This document shows, in pieces, positions 52,858 through 59,992 of a DNA stretch of 64,000 nucleotides (its first letter is position 1; every line of letters starts with the position of its first letter). A program made the translations under genes and the position numbers. The stretch lies in NCBI GenBank assembly GCA_034420475.1, contig DAOULH010000090.1, positions 14,472 through 78,471 of the forward strand, given 5' to 3'. Origin of the DNA: Bin87 sp034420475 (lineage in GTDB: Bacteria > Chloroflexota > Dehalococcoidia > Lucifugimonadales > UBA3495). The notes under the pieces are model-generated. The model worked only from the letters and a program-made list of their open reading frames with translations, was not told the origin of the DNA and did no database searches.

Positions 52858-52923
52858 ACTCGAGCGAAACGCATAGTACACTATGACCGCTGAGATATTA
52901 GCTTCTGCAAGCTGGAGGCGGAT

Positions 52924-53208
52924 ATGCCCACCGACGCCAAAATCCCCTACGCCGAGCAGCAACGCCGCGCCCATGTCATCTACAACGCCAAGATACGCCC
53001 TCAGATGGCGCCGGGCGACGAGGACAAGTACGTGCTGATAGATATACTCACCGGCGACTACGAAATGGGCGAAAACGAGGCCACCATGACCCGCTTGCTG
53101 CGAGAGCGTCGTCCCGACGCAGTGATGCACTGCATTCACCGCCATCAATCAAGGTCAGGACGCGTTCGCAGCCCCCGCCGAGTCCGCCCGGCGAAGGAGA
53201 CCGGCTGA
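52924..53208 (+). CDS. Conserved hypothetical protein paired with an aspartic protease
   Basis: 94 residues, GGAGG before the ATG. IRPQMAPGDEDKYVLIDILTGDYEMGENEATMTRLLRERRPDAV is a pattern I recognise from small proteins (IRP...GKYVVIDIETGDYEI...RRPDAV) commonly encoded next to clan AA aspartic proteases. The C-terminus is basic (RSGRVRSPRRVRPAK). The TGA overlaps the next ATG (TGATG), so the two are coupled. Confidence 0.7.
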   Translation: MPTDAKIPYAEQQRRAHVIYNAKIRPQMAPGDEDKYVLIDILTGDYEMGENEATMTRLLRERRPDAVMHCIHRHQSRSGRVRSPRRVRPAKETG

Positions 53209-53588
53209 TGCACCATGGCATCGTCAACGAGCATCTTGAAGCAACCATCAGTCTAAACGTCCTGGGAGCCGGCGGCGCTGACCTGACTATCGATTTTGTC
53301 ATCGACACGGGATGCACCGAGGAAATGATTTTGCCACCGGGCATCATTGACCAACTGCAGAGTACCCGAAGTTCCGACATGATGCTTACCGTGGCCGACG
53401 GAACAATCGACGCCTACGCCAGATACCAAATCAGTGTTGAATGGCACGGCCGGCCAAGGGAGGCGATAGCCATTCGCATGGGAACCGAGCCTCTGCTGGG
53501 AATGCGGCTGCTACGGGGCAGCAACCTCAGCGTTGACGCAAACCCGGGCGGACCAGTGACCATCACCGAGCTGTCCAGGCAGGGCTGA
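53208..53588 (+). CDS. Clan AA retropepsin-like aspartic protease
   Basis: 126 residues. The single-lobe pepsin fold shows LTIDFVIDTGCTEEMILPP with the active D33-T34-G35, then a strand-rich core (MMLTVADGTIDAYARYQISVEW) and the second hydrophobic motif EPLLGMRLLRGSNLSVD. It would work as a homodimer. Prokaryotic AF_0612-type members occur with a small upstream protein, as here. Substrate unknown. Confidence 0.82.
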   Translation: MHHGIVNEHLEATISLNVLGAGGADLTIDFVIDTGCTEEMILPPGIIDQLQSTRSSDMMLTVADGTIDAYARYQISVEWHGRPREAIAIRMGTEPLLGMRLLRGSNLSVDANPGGPVTITELSRQG

Positions 53589-53654
53589 CCACTGAAAGAC
53601 CCCGGCTGGCCAGGGCCGGTGGCGGCGCGCATTTTGTATAGTGGTCGGCAGGTG

Positions 53655-53906
53655 ATGATGATGGAATTGCACGAGTTGGATTGCGTCATGCACGAACCCT
53701 GCGCAGACCAGGGATGGCTTTACATGGCCGAGACGCCGGACCTGCCCGGGTGCCGTGCATGGGGAGAAACCGCCGCCAGTGCGCTGTTCGAGCTCACAGT
53801 GGTGGCTGAGCAATTCATCCTCTCCTACAGGGAGCGGGGCAAACCATTGCCCGAGGGGATAGTCCGGTCCCAAACCGGCAAGGGACGCATTTCCATTGCC
53901 GTATGA
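53655..53906 (+). CDS. hicB: HicB-type antitoxin
   Basis: About 83 residues; three consecutive ATGs (53655, 53658, 53661) make the start uncertain. GWLYMAETPDLPGCRAWGETAASALFELTVVAEQFI and YRERGKPLPEGI match the compact single-domain HicB fold, without a DNA-binding tail. Its stop overlaps the hicA start (ATGA). Order is hicB then hicA, the reverse of the module at 22.3-23.3 kb. Confidence 0.78.
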   Translation: MMMELHELDCVMHEPCADQGWLYMAETPDLPGCRAWGETAASALFELTVVAEQFILSYRERGKPLPEGIVRSQTGKGRISIAV

Positions 53907-54111
53907 CCTACCGGGAACTGACCAGGAAACCGCGAAGATTGGATGTTCCTTTCATCGTCAGGCTGGCGGATCACACGAAATCTGGATCAATCCGGCCAAT
54001 GACCGGGAAACCACAGTTCCGAGACACGGGAATCGGGATCTTGCCACGGGCACCATTCACGGGATCCGAAGGGACTTGGGCATCAGCATACGGGAGTTTG
54101 ACCGGGCATAG
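53903..54111 (+). pseudogene. hicA: HicA toxin gene with a 1-base frameshift
   Basis: The first 13 codons MTYRELTRKPRRL are in one frame. The rest of HicA, GCSFHRQAGGSHEIWINPAN, then TTVPRHGNRDLATGTIHGIRR and DLGISIREF, is in another. Restoring one G near 53940 (TTGG to TTGGG before ATGT) gives a complete HicA with the catalytic GGSH His. The toxin is thus inactive or the base call is wrong. Confidence 0.75.
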
Positions 54112-54129
54112 GGCCCGGCTGTGGGTTGG

Positions 54130-54219
54130 GGCGACAAGGGGATTGCCGCACTGCGCTCGCAATGACACCGGGACGCGGGACTGCCGCCCTCGCATGGAGT
54201 GCATGGGCGCAATGACAGA
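54130..54219. repeat. Two tandem half copies of the A-family repeat
   Basis: GGGATTGCCGCACTGCGCTCGCAATGACACC is followed at once by GGGACTGCCGCCCTCGCATGGAGTGCATGGGCGCAATGACAG-type sequence. A TATAAT follows at 54239-54244, about 60 bases before the aminotransferase ATG, and may be its -10 element. Confidence 0.6.
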
Positions 54220-54305
54220 CCGGAGGCGGTAAGCGGGGTATAATGGGCCGTGCGCCGCGAGGATTGGCGGCGTGTAGCAACACACTCAGAGGGAGCGGAT
54301 TTGTC

Positions 54306-55496
54306 ATGCCCAGCAACGCTGAATACATTGCCATCGAGCAGAAGTACTATGCCCAGACCGTGCGCCGGCGGCCGGTGGTCATCGTGCGGGGCGAGGGCTC
54401 TCGAGTGTGGGACGCCGACGGCAAGGAGTACATTGACTTCGTGGCCGGCTGGGCCGTGGACAACCTGGGGCACTGCCCGCCGGTGGTGGTGGACGCCATC
54501 GCCCAGCAGGCGGCGACGCTGATCCAGACCTCCAACCAGTTCTACACCCTGCCCCAGCTGGACATCGCCGAGATGCTCATCGAGAACTCGTGCATGGACC
54601 GGGTTTTCTTCTGCAACAGCGGCGCCGAGGCGGTGGAGGGCGCGCTGAAGCTGGCCCGCCGCTACGGCAAGCTGCACAAGAACGGCGCCTACGAGGTCAT
54701 CACCGCGTTCAACTCCTTCCACGGGCGGACGATGAACGCGGTGGCCGCCACGGGGCAGCCGCATTACCACGAGCTCTTCGAGCCCATCCCCGAAGGGTTC
54801 ACCTACGTCGACTTCAACGACGTGGAGGCGGTGATGAACGCCACCACCGAGAACACCGTGGCGGTGATGGTCGAGCCAGTGCAGGGCGAGGGCGGGGTGA
54901 ACATCCCCGACGACGATTACTTCCAGCGGCTGCGGGCCTGGTGCGACCAGAACGACATCCTGCTGATCCTGGACGAGGTGCAGACGGGCATGGGCCGGCT
55001 GGGCAGCCTGTTCGGCCACCAGGAGTACGATGTGGAGCCGGACGTGATGATCCTGGCCAAGGGGCTGGGCTACGGCGTGCCCATCGGGGCGTTCCTGTCC
55101 AAGGAGAACGCCATGGCGCTGACCTACGGCGACCACGGCAGCACCTTTGGCGGCAATGCGCTGACCACCGCGGCCGCCGCCGCCGGCACGCGCTACCTGC
55201 TGGACAACGACGTGCTGGGCAACGTGAAGCGCATGGAGGTCGTGCTCAACGACCGGCTGAACGGGCTGAAGGCACGGTACGGCTTCGTGGAGGAGATCCG
55301 CTGCAAGGGCCTGCTGGCCGCCGTGCAGTTCGACAGCGACATCATGCCGGCGGTGATGGACGCGGCGGAGGCGGCGGGCGTGCTGCTGAACGGCGTGCGG
55401 CCCAACGCGGTGCGGATCATGCCGGCGCTGAACATCACCGAGGACGAGATCGACGAGGGCGTGAACCGGCTGAGCGAGGCGCTGGGGAACGTTTAG
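54306..55496 (+). CDS. Class III pyridoxal-phosphate aminotransferase
   Basis: 396 residues from ATG 54306 (GAGGGAGCGG upstream). Fold type I features: FFCNSGAEAVEGALKLARRY, HGRTMNAVAATG, VEPVQGEGGVNIPDD, LILDEVQTGMGRLGSLFG (D223) and the Schiff-base Lys K252 in ILAKGLGYGVPIGAF. Overall layout is close to acetylornithine/4-aminobutyrate aminotransferases. No arginine-biosynthesis genes are nearby, so argD is not assigned; an omega-amino acid such as GABA or acetylornithine is the likely substrate. Confidence 0.92.
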   Translation: MPSNAEYIAIEQKYYAQTVRRRPVVIVRGEGSRVWDADGKEYIDFVAGWAVDNLGHCPPVVVDAIAQQAATLIQTSNQFYTLPQLDIAEMLIENSCMDRVFFCNSGAEAVEGALKLARRYGKLHKNGAYEVITAFNSFHGRTMNAVAATGQPHYHELFEPIPEGFTYVDFNDVEAVMNATTENTVAVMVEPVQGEGGVNIPDDDYFQRLRAWCDQNDILLILDEVQTGMGRLGSLFGHQEYDVEPDVMILAKGLGYGVPIGAFLSKENAMALTYGDHGSTFGGNALTTAAAAAGTRYLLDNDVLGNVKRMEVVLNDRLNGLKARYGFVEEIRCKGLLAAVQFDSDIMPAVMDAAEAAGVLLNGVRPNAVRIMPALNITEDEIDEGVNRLSEALGNV

Positions 55497-55516
55497 TCCG
55501 AGCAGGAATCAGGGTT

Positions 55517-55553
55517 AACGCCGGCGGCGTTCCAATGGGATGCCGCCGGCGTT
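55517..55553 (+). terminator. Hairpin terminator of the aminotransferase
   Basis: AACGCCGGCGGC (55517-55528) pairs with GCCGCCGGCGTT (55542-55553), 12 bp perfect, 20 bases after the stop. No T-run. A TATAAT at 55699-55704 further on is a possible -10 for the next gene. Confidence 0.65.
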
Positions 55554-55766
55554 GGCGTGGGAACCTCGGCATCGGTCAGTGTCAGAGGTTGCAGCGAGCA
55601 ATGGAGCGGCGGAGCGGGTTTCTGCATCGGCGGCCGTAAGCAGGCTCATCGTGGTCCTCGGGCGGCGGTTCCCGGCGTTTCAGCGCGGGGCCGCCTGCTA
55701 TAATTTCGCCCGGCGGCCAACCCGAGCGGTCTCCGGCCACCTCAATTCACAGGAGGAATCCCGACC

Positions 55767-56105
55767 ATGTACGCCATTTTCGTGACCATCAACATCAAGG
55801 ACGGCTACGCCGACGAGTTCGCTGCGGCCAGCCTGGGAGACGGGCAGGGCAGCGTCCGCGACGAGGAAAACTGCTTCCGCTTTGACATCCTGCGCAGCCC
55901 CGACAACCCCAACCAGTTCTACCTCTACGAGGTATATGCCAACCGCGAGGCCCACGCCACCCACCGTGAGCAGCCGCACTACGTCGCCTGGCGCTCCGCC
56001 GTGGAGCACATGTTTGAAGGCGACCTTGGCCGCGTGGAGATGGAGACCGTGTTCCCGTCGGACGCCGGCTGGAAGGCGCAGAAGCCCGGATTGGTCAACT
56101 GGTAA
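55767..56105 (+). CDS. Antibiotic-biosynthesis-monooxygenase (ABM) domain protein
   Basis: 112 residues, AGGAGG before the ATG. YAIFVTINIKDGYADEFAAA, NCFRFDILRSPDNPNQFYLYEVYANREAHATHREQPHYVAWR follow the dimeric ferredoxin-like ABM/LsrG/YgiN fold, which includes cofactor-free monooxygenases and isomerases. The conserved HR-type His (THREQPHY) is present. Function not predictable. Confidence 0.88.
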   Translation: MYAIFVTINIKDGYADEFAAASLGDGQGSVRDEENCFRFDILRSPDNPNQFYLYEVYANREAHATHREQPHYVAWRSAVEHMFEGDLGRVEMETVFPSDAGWKAQKPGLVNW

Positions 56106-56120
56106 GGGGAAGCGGTCAGA

Positions 56121-56147
56121 AGCAACTGTCTTGAAGGTCAAGGGGTT
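56121..56147 (+). repeat. R repeat, left edge of the IS110 pseudogene
   Basis: AGCAACTGTCTTGAAGGTCA and AGGGGTT, same as at 45071. Immediately followed by the transposase stop codon on the minus strand. Confidence 0.7.
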
Positions 56148-56923
56148 AGACGGCAGCGGCAGCAGGGCTTTGCCAAGGGGTGTTGGATTTGATGATGGCG
56201 TTGCCGATGGTGAGCAGCTGGCGCATACACCAGGTGCGGACGACTTGCTTCGCCTTGCCCGCAGCCAGCAGACGCTCATAACAGGCCCGGACGGCGGGGT
56301 TGCATCGGCTGGACACCAGGGCGGCCATTTACAAGGCGGCCATGTACAGTGCCGCCCGCAGGTGTCTTCGTCCGCCCCACACGGAGCGTTTGCCGCGCTC
56401 TTGCCCGCTGTCCCGGTTGCAGGGGGCTACGCCAGCCGGAACCTGCCCCGCACTTGATACGGGGGCGGCGATTGCCTTGGGGCTGGCGTGTCCCAGTTCG
56501 GGCAGTTGGGCGATCAGGGTGGTGCCCAGGACCGGGCCCACGCCGGGGATGAAGCGCAGCAGTCTGGCAAGCCCGGGCTTGCCAGACTGCGTTGCTCTGC
56601 AACAAGGCGGCGATGTCCCGGTCCAGTTGGGCCACTCGCCCTCCCAACAGCTCCAGGTGGTCGTCAATCCGGGCGACCACCAGTTCCGACGACGCCTGCC
56701 GCCGGCGCTGGCGCTCCTGGGTCTGCATGGCGACCAACTCGGCGCCGGCGCACCAGCGCCGGCAACTCCCGCTGGGTCGCATCAGGCCGGGGACGTACCG
56801 GCGGCCGCAGCACGGCCCCGAACTGGGCCAGTACTTGAGCATCCAGCCGGTCGGTCTTGACCAGGCGGCCCGTGGCCCGGGCGAACTCCCTGACCTGGCG
56901 GGGATTGACCGCCACCACCGCCC
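56146..56923 (-). pseudogene. IS110-family transposase, frameshifted and truncated
   Basis: The minus strand encodes, across several frames, AVVAVNPRQVREFARATGRL, LVKTDRLDAQVLAQFG, then RLLRFIPGVGPVLGTTLIAQ of the Transposase_20 domain, GVAPCNRDSGQERGKRSVWGG and a C-terminal ALVSSRCNPAVRACYERLLA. At least two frame breaks occur (near 56660-56700 and before 56664) and the first 50-60 residues are missing. An extra 10-residue stretch (PVSSAGQVPA) inside AIAA...GVAPCNRDSG corresponds to an inserted palindromic repeat. The element is flanked by inverted R repeats. Confidence 0.82.
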
Positions 56924-56949
56924 AACCTCTTTACCTTCAAGACAGTTGC
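56924..56949 (-). repeat. R repeat, right edge of the IS110 pseudogene (inverted)
   Basis: On the minus strand AGCAACTGTCTTGAAGGTAA then AGAGGTT, inverted relative to 56121-56147 with a few mismatches. It enters the transposase frame where the deleted N-terminal part should be. Confidence 0.7.
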
Positions 56950-56995
56950 TGCTGCTGAGGATTCTGGGAGAGACCCGTGACGAGGGCAATCCATA

Positions 56996-57151
56996 TCATG
57001 GGGCGCCGGCGTTTGCAGCAGTATTGGCGCTGGCCCCTGAACCCTGACGGGCCTCGCGAATCTTGGTTGCAATCACATAGCAGGCGAGCCCGATGCTTAT
57101 GCCGAAAAGAGCGGCGCTGACGATGGTGAGAGCGATAGCTAGAGATAACAT
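56996..57151 (-). CDS. Small membrane protein, 51 residues
   Basis: From ATG 57151 (MLSLAIALTIVSAALFGISI) with GAGG 6 bases upstream. One hydrophobic helix up to VIATKIREARQGSG, then a polar Ala/Asn tail. Similar in layout to the 55-residue protein at 22180; family unknown. Confidence 0.45.
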   Translation of the reverse strand: MLSLAIALTIVSAALFGISIGLACYVIATKIREARQGSGASANTAANAGAP

Positions 57152-57245
57152 GAGCGCCTCGCATCCGGCGTCAACGGCGCTCTGCAATCTTGGGCGTCAA
57201 CTATGTTGACAGTGTACAGGAAAACATCCCGTTCATCCTGTTCAT

Positions 57246-57405
57246 GTAACTGTTCAGAATTCAGGGGGTTGTCATTGCGAGGCGCTTGCGCCGTGGCAAT
57301 CTCGACGTCGTAGCCGCAACGTCTGCCCCAAAGGACTCTCCTACGCCAACGAGATTGCCGCGCTGCGCTCGCAATGACACTTTCCCCGCAACTCTGAACA
57401 GTTAC
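57246..57405. mobile_element. MITE-like element, best-preserved copy (A8)
   Basis: 160 bp with perfect 13-bp terminal inverted repeats GTAACTGTTCAGA (57246-57258) and TCTGAACAGTTAC (57393-57405). Inside: GTCATTGCGAGGCGCTTGCG on the left and GCGCTCGCAATGAC on the right. CTGTTCAT stands immediately on both sides (57238-57245 and 57406-57413), a possible 8-bp target duplication, although the left flank is itself locally repetitive. No protein is encoded. Confidence 0.8.
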
Positions 57406-57519
57406 CTGTTCATCCATGCCAAAGACGAAGCGAGCACGTACGCGCTTTTGCCGGGCATTGACTATCGAGATTTCGCTCCCTAGCATCAAAACCCAGACCA
57501 TCACCAAGCGAGGCCCCCA

Positions 57520-57861
57520 ATGCCCATCACCCAGCAGGAAATAGACACCGTCAAGCGAATAATTCTCGACGGAGCGAAAGCCCACTTCCCGCCTCCCGTC
57601 GAATTCCAGGACGCCAACGTCACCGTCCGGCTGAACCAGGAGGAAGAGGAATTCTTTGACGTCGAGCTGCTTTACGCCGCTCCCGACCCCGCCAACCCCG
57701 TGCTCGACGGCTACCTGATGGGCACTTTGTTCCGGGTCACCGAGGAGCCGATCCGTGCCGCCGGCATCACCGCGCGCGCCCTGGTTGGCTACACCGAGAT
57801 CAACGACCCCACCAGGTGGCTATACCGCAACTCGCCAACTCCGCCATCGCCCGCGTCATGA
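57520..57861 (+). CDS. Hypothetical protein coupled to a HEPN gene
   Basis: 113 residues. IKRIILDGAKAHF-type N-terminus, PVEFQDANVTVRLNQEEEEFFDVELLYAAP and DPTRWLYRNSP. Strand-rich with acidic patches, no known family named with certainty. The stop overlaps the HEPN start (ATGA), an arrangement typical of two-gene toxin-antitoxin-like units, where this acidic protein would be the neutraliser. Inference from layout. Confidence 0.65.
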   Translation: MPITQQEIDTVKRIILDGAKAHFPPPVEFQDANVTVRLNQEEEEFFDVELLYAAPDPANPVLDGYLMGTLFRVTEEPIRAAGITARALVGYTEINDPTRWLYRNSPTPPSPAS

Positions 57862-58325
57862 TAGACCCAAACGAGCTCATTGCCACCTGCTACAAACTTG
57901 TGCCGGCGGCGGCAGACCCACCACCCTCCGAAGCGGATCTGCGACGTGCAGTCAGCACCGCCTACTACGCCGTATTCCATACCCTGGCAGCGTCCAACGC
58001 CGAACTGATCGCCGGTCAACCGCAATCCGGCGTGTCTGCCTATGCGTGGGAACGAGTCTACCGCCGGCTTGACCATGGCAGAGCCCAGAATAACTTACGC
58101 GCCGTCCTCAATCTGCTATCCCCATCCGGAGCATTCTTCGCCCGAACCTTCATCGAATTGCAGGGCATGCGCCAGGAAGCCGACTATGACCCCAACTTCT
58201 CGATCACTCATACCAGAACGTTCAACGCCATTGCCCAGGCCGAGACCGCCATCAGGGACTTCGCCCAACTGACCCAGGAGGAGCGCAGGTTCCTGGTCGC
58301 ACAGTCAATGTTCGACCGGCGCTGA
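57858..58325 (+). CDS. HEPN-domain protein
   Basis: 155 residues from the ATG overlapping the preceding stop. LRRAVSTAYYAVFHTLAASNAEL is the characteristic HEPN first-helix pattern (RRAxSxAYYAxFH), followed by AYAWERVYRRLDHGRAQNNL and FIELQGMRQEADYDPNF, known from many bacterial HEPN singletons. The canonical Rx4-6H nuclease motif is not evident, so nuclease activity is uncertain. Confidence 0.78.
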   Translation: MIDPNELIATCYKLVPAAADPPPSEADLRRAVSTAYYAVFHTLAASNAELIAGQPQSGVSAYAWERVYRRLDHGRAQNNLRAVLNLLSPSGAFFARTFIELQGMRQEADYDPNFSITHTRTFNAIAQAETAIRDFAQLTQEERRFLVAQSMFDRR

Positions 58326-58391
58326 CCCGTGCCGCCCAACCTGTCATTGCCTGCGCCGCGCGGCAATCTCGTGAGCCGGCGCGCCCGGACC

Positions 58392-59969
58392 CTACGGCGT
58401 CACCTCGTACTCCACCTGCGCCACCTTCCGCTCCCCGTCGTACACCATCACCCCGTACTTGCCCGTGGCCCATTGCCGGGAAGTGCCGTATCCGACGCTG
58501 ACCCGCCACCACCGGCCGGTCCACGACCCTTCGAACGTGTGGGTCACTACCCTGCTGTGGAAGGGCACCCCGTCCTCGTAGTACTGCACGTACGTCAGCG
58601 GGATAACCTTGTCGGCTGCGGTGCGTGACATCCTGAACCGCAGATACAGATACGCCCAGCCGTCGAGCTCGTTAAGTTCGTCAACGGTGAGACTTTTCGT
58701 TTGGGAGTCCATGTCCACCGGCCATTCCTGGTCCAGCGAGATGAATGCGTCCGCGATCCGCCCGTTGATGCTGGGCAGGCTGGGGTCAACCGGGACGGCG
58801 TCCAGGTGGCTGAGATCATACGGCTCCGTCCCGTGGTACCAGCGGTTGATCACCGTGTCCACGTCGGCAACCACCTCCGGCGGCGCGTCCTTCTTGAACG
58901 CCGCCTCCACCTCCGCGATGCCGCCGTAGGCGCTCCGTCCCTTTATCGCCCGGTAAAGGTTGCGGAACCCCTGCTGGAACTGATCCCGTCCCAGGGTCCG
59001 GTAAAGGTCCAGGAACAACCGCTCCCCCAGCGAGTAGTTGCAGCCGAACTCCGCCCAGTAGCTGCCGCCCGGATTCTGCGGGTTCGCCCGGTCCAGCTCG
59101 CCCAGGTTTTCATAGTAGGCGCATGGACGGGTGTCGGCAGTTAGCGGCTCACCGGTGCGCGCGTTCTCGACGATGAACTCCATGAACGTCGCCGCCCCTT
59201 CGTCGATCCAGTCCTCGTCGCCGCCCCAGTAGTAGTGAGCGATCTCGTGGGCCGTCAAACCGGGCAACGTCTGGGCATCCCGGCTCCCGTCGTCCACATC
59301 GTACTTGGCCCGCTGCGCGATCACGTGGCCGAAGTTGGTGCCCGCCGAACCCTCGGCGGCGTGCACTGCGTCCTTGAACAGAATCCCCACGTACCGCACC
59401 GGGAAAGGCTCCCCCATGAATTCCTCGATTGTACGCACCGTGTGCTCCAGCAGGTCCATGCTGCGCGCCGCCCCCGGCTTGCTCCGTTGTATGGTCAACT
59501 GCATCTCGCCCGACAACGGCAGCTGGATGTTTCGCTGCTCCGTTCCCGGCCCCACCGGCGGACGCGGCGTGGGTGTCGGTGTCGGCTCCGGTGTCGGAGT
59601 GGGCGTCGGACGCGGCGTGGCCGTGGGCCGGCGCGTCACCGTCGGGCGCGGAGTAAACGTGGGGCGAGGCGTTGCGGTGGCCGTCGGAGCGGGAGTTGCC
59701 GTGGCCGTGGGTACGGGTGTGGCCGTCGGCTCCGGAGTCGCCGTTGCTGTCGCCTGGGGTGCAGCTGAAATCGCTGTGGCGGTGGGAACGGGCGTGTTCG
59801 TCGGCGGAGCCTCCGTTGCTGCGACCGTGGGCGTCACGGTTGCGGCGGCCGGCGGTTCCGAGACGGAGGCCGGCGCGGCGGGCGGCTCGTCGTTCCCGCA
59901 CGCCAGCAGCGCCATCGCCATCACCGCCGTTGCCAGTATCACCAGTGTCCGCAACCGGATCATCTCCAT
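58392..59969 (-). CDS. Lipoprotein zinc metallopeptidase with Thr/Pro-rich stalk
   Basis: 525 residues from ATG 59969 (AAGGAG upstream; ATG 59963 is as good). Signal peptide RLRTLVILATAVMAMALLAC with lipobox Cys24, then about 110 residues of PTATATP/PTPTPTP repeats that form an extended cell-wall or surface stalk. The peptidase domain has LTAHEIAHYYWGGDEDWIDE: zinc ligands H241, H245 and, downstream, E257, with catalytic E242, a gluzincin-type site. The C-terminal part is beta-rich. It is a probable cell-surface peptidase; substrate unknown. The start follows nadB by 23 bases. Confidence 0.8.
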   Translation of the reverse strand: MEMIRLRTLVILATAVMAMALLACGNDEPPAAPASVSEPPAAATVTPTVAATEAPPTNTPVPTATAISAAPQATATATPEPTATPVPTATATPAPTATATPRPTFTPRPTVTRRPTATPRPTPTPTPEPTPTPTPRPPVGPGTEQRNIQLPLSGEMQLTIQRSKPGAARSMDLLEHTVRTIEEFMGEPFPVRYVGILFKDAVHAAEGSAGTNFGHVIAQRAKYDVDDGSRDAQTLPGLTAHEIAHYYWGGDEDWIDEGAATFMEFIVENARTGEPLTADTRPCAYYENLGELDRANPQNPGGSYWAEFGCNYSLGERLFLDLYRTLGRDQFQQGFRNLYRAIKGRSAYGGIAEVEAAFKKDAPPEVVADVDTVINRWYHGTEPYDLSHLDAVPVDPSLPSINGRIADAFISLDQEWPVDMDSQTKSLTVDELNELDGWAYLYLRFRMSRTAADKVIPLTYVQYYEDGVPFHSRVVTHTFEGSWTGRWWRVSVGYGTSRQWATGKYGVMVYDGERKVAQVEYEVTP

Positions 59970-59992
59970 GCACTCCTTGTTGCTGCGCCGCG

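Noticed and set aside
57238..57413. Firm claim of an 8-bp target-site duplication for the MITE copy
   Set aside because: The left flank already contains repeated GTTCATCCTGTTCAT, and the other copies show no clear duplication, so it is kept only as a possibility.
59560..59760. Tandem DNA repeats as a separate repeat element
   Set aside because: They encode the PTATATP/PTPTPTP stalk of the lipoprotein peptidase, so coding explains them.
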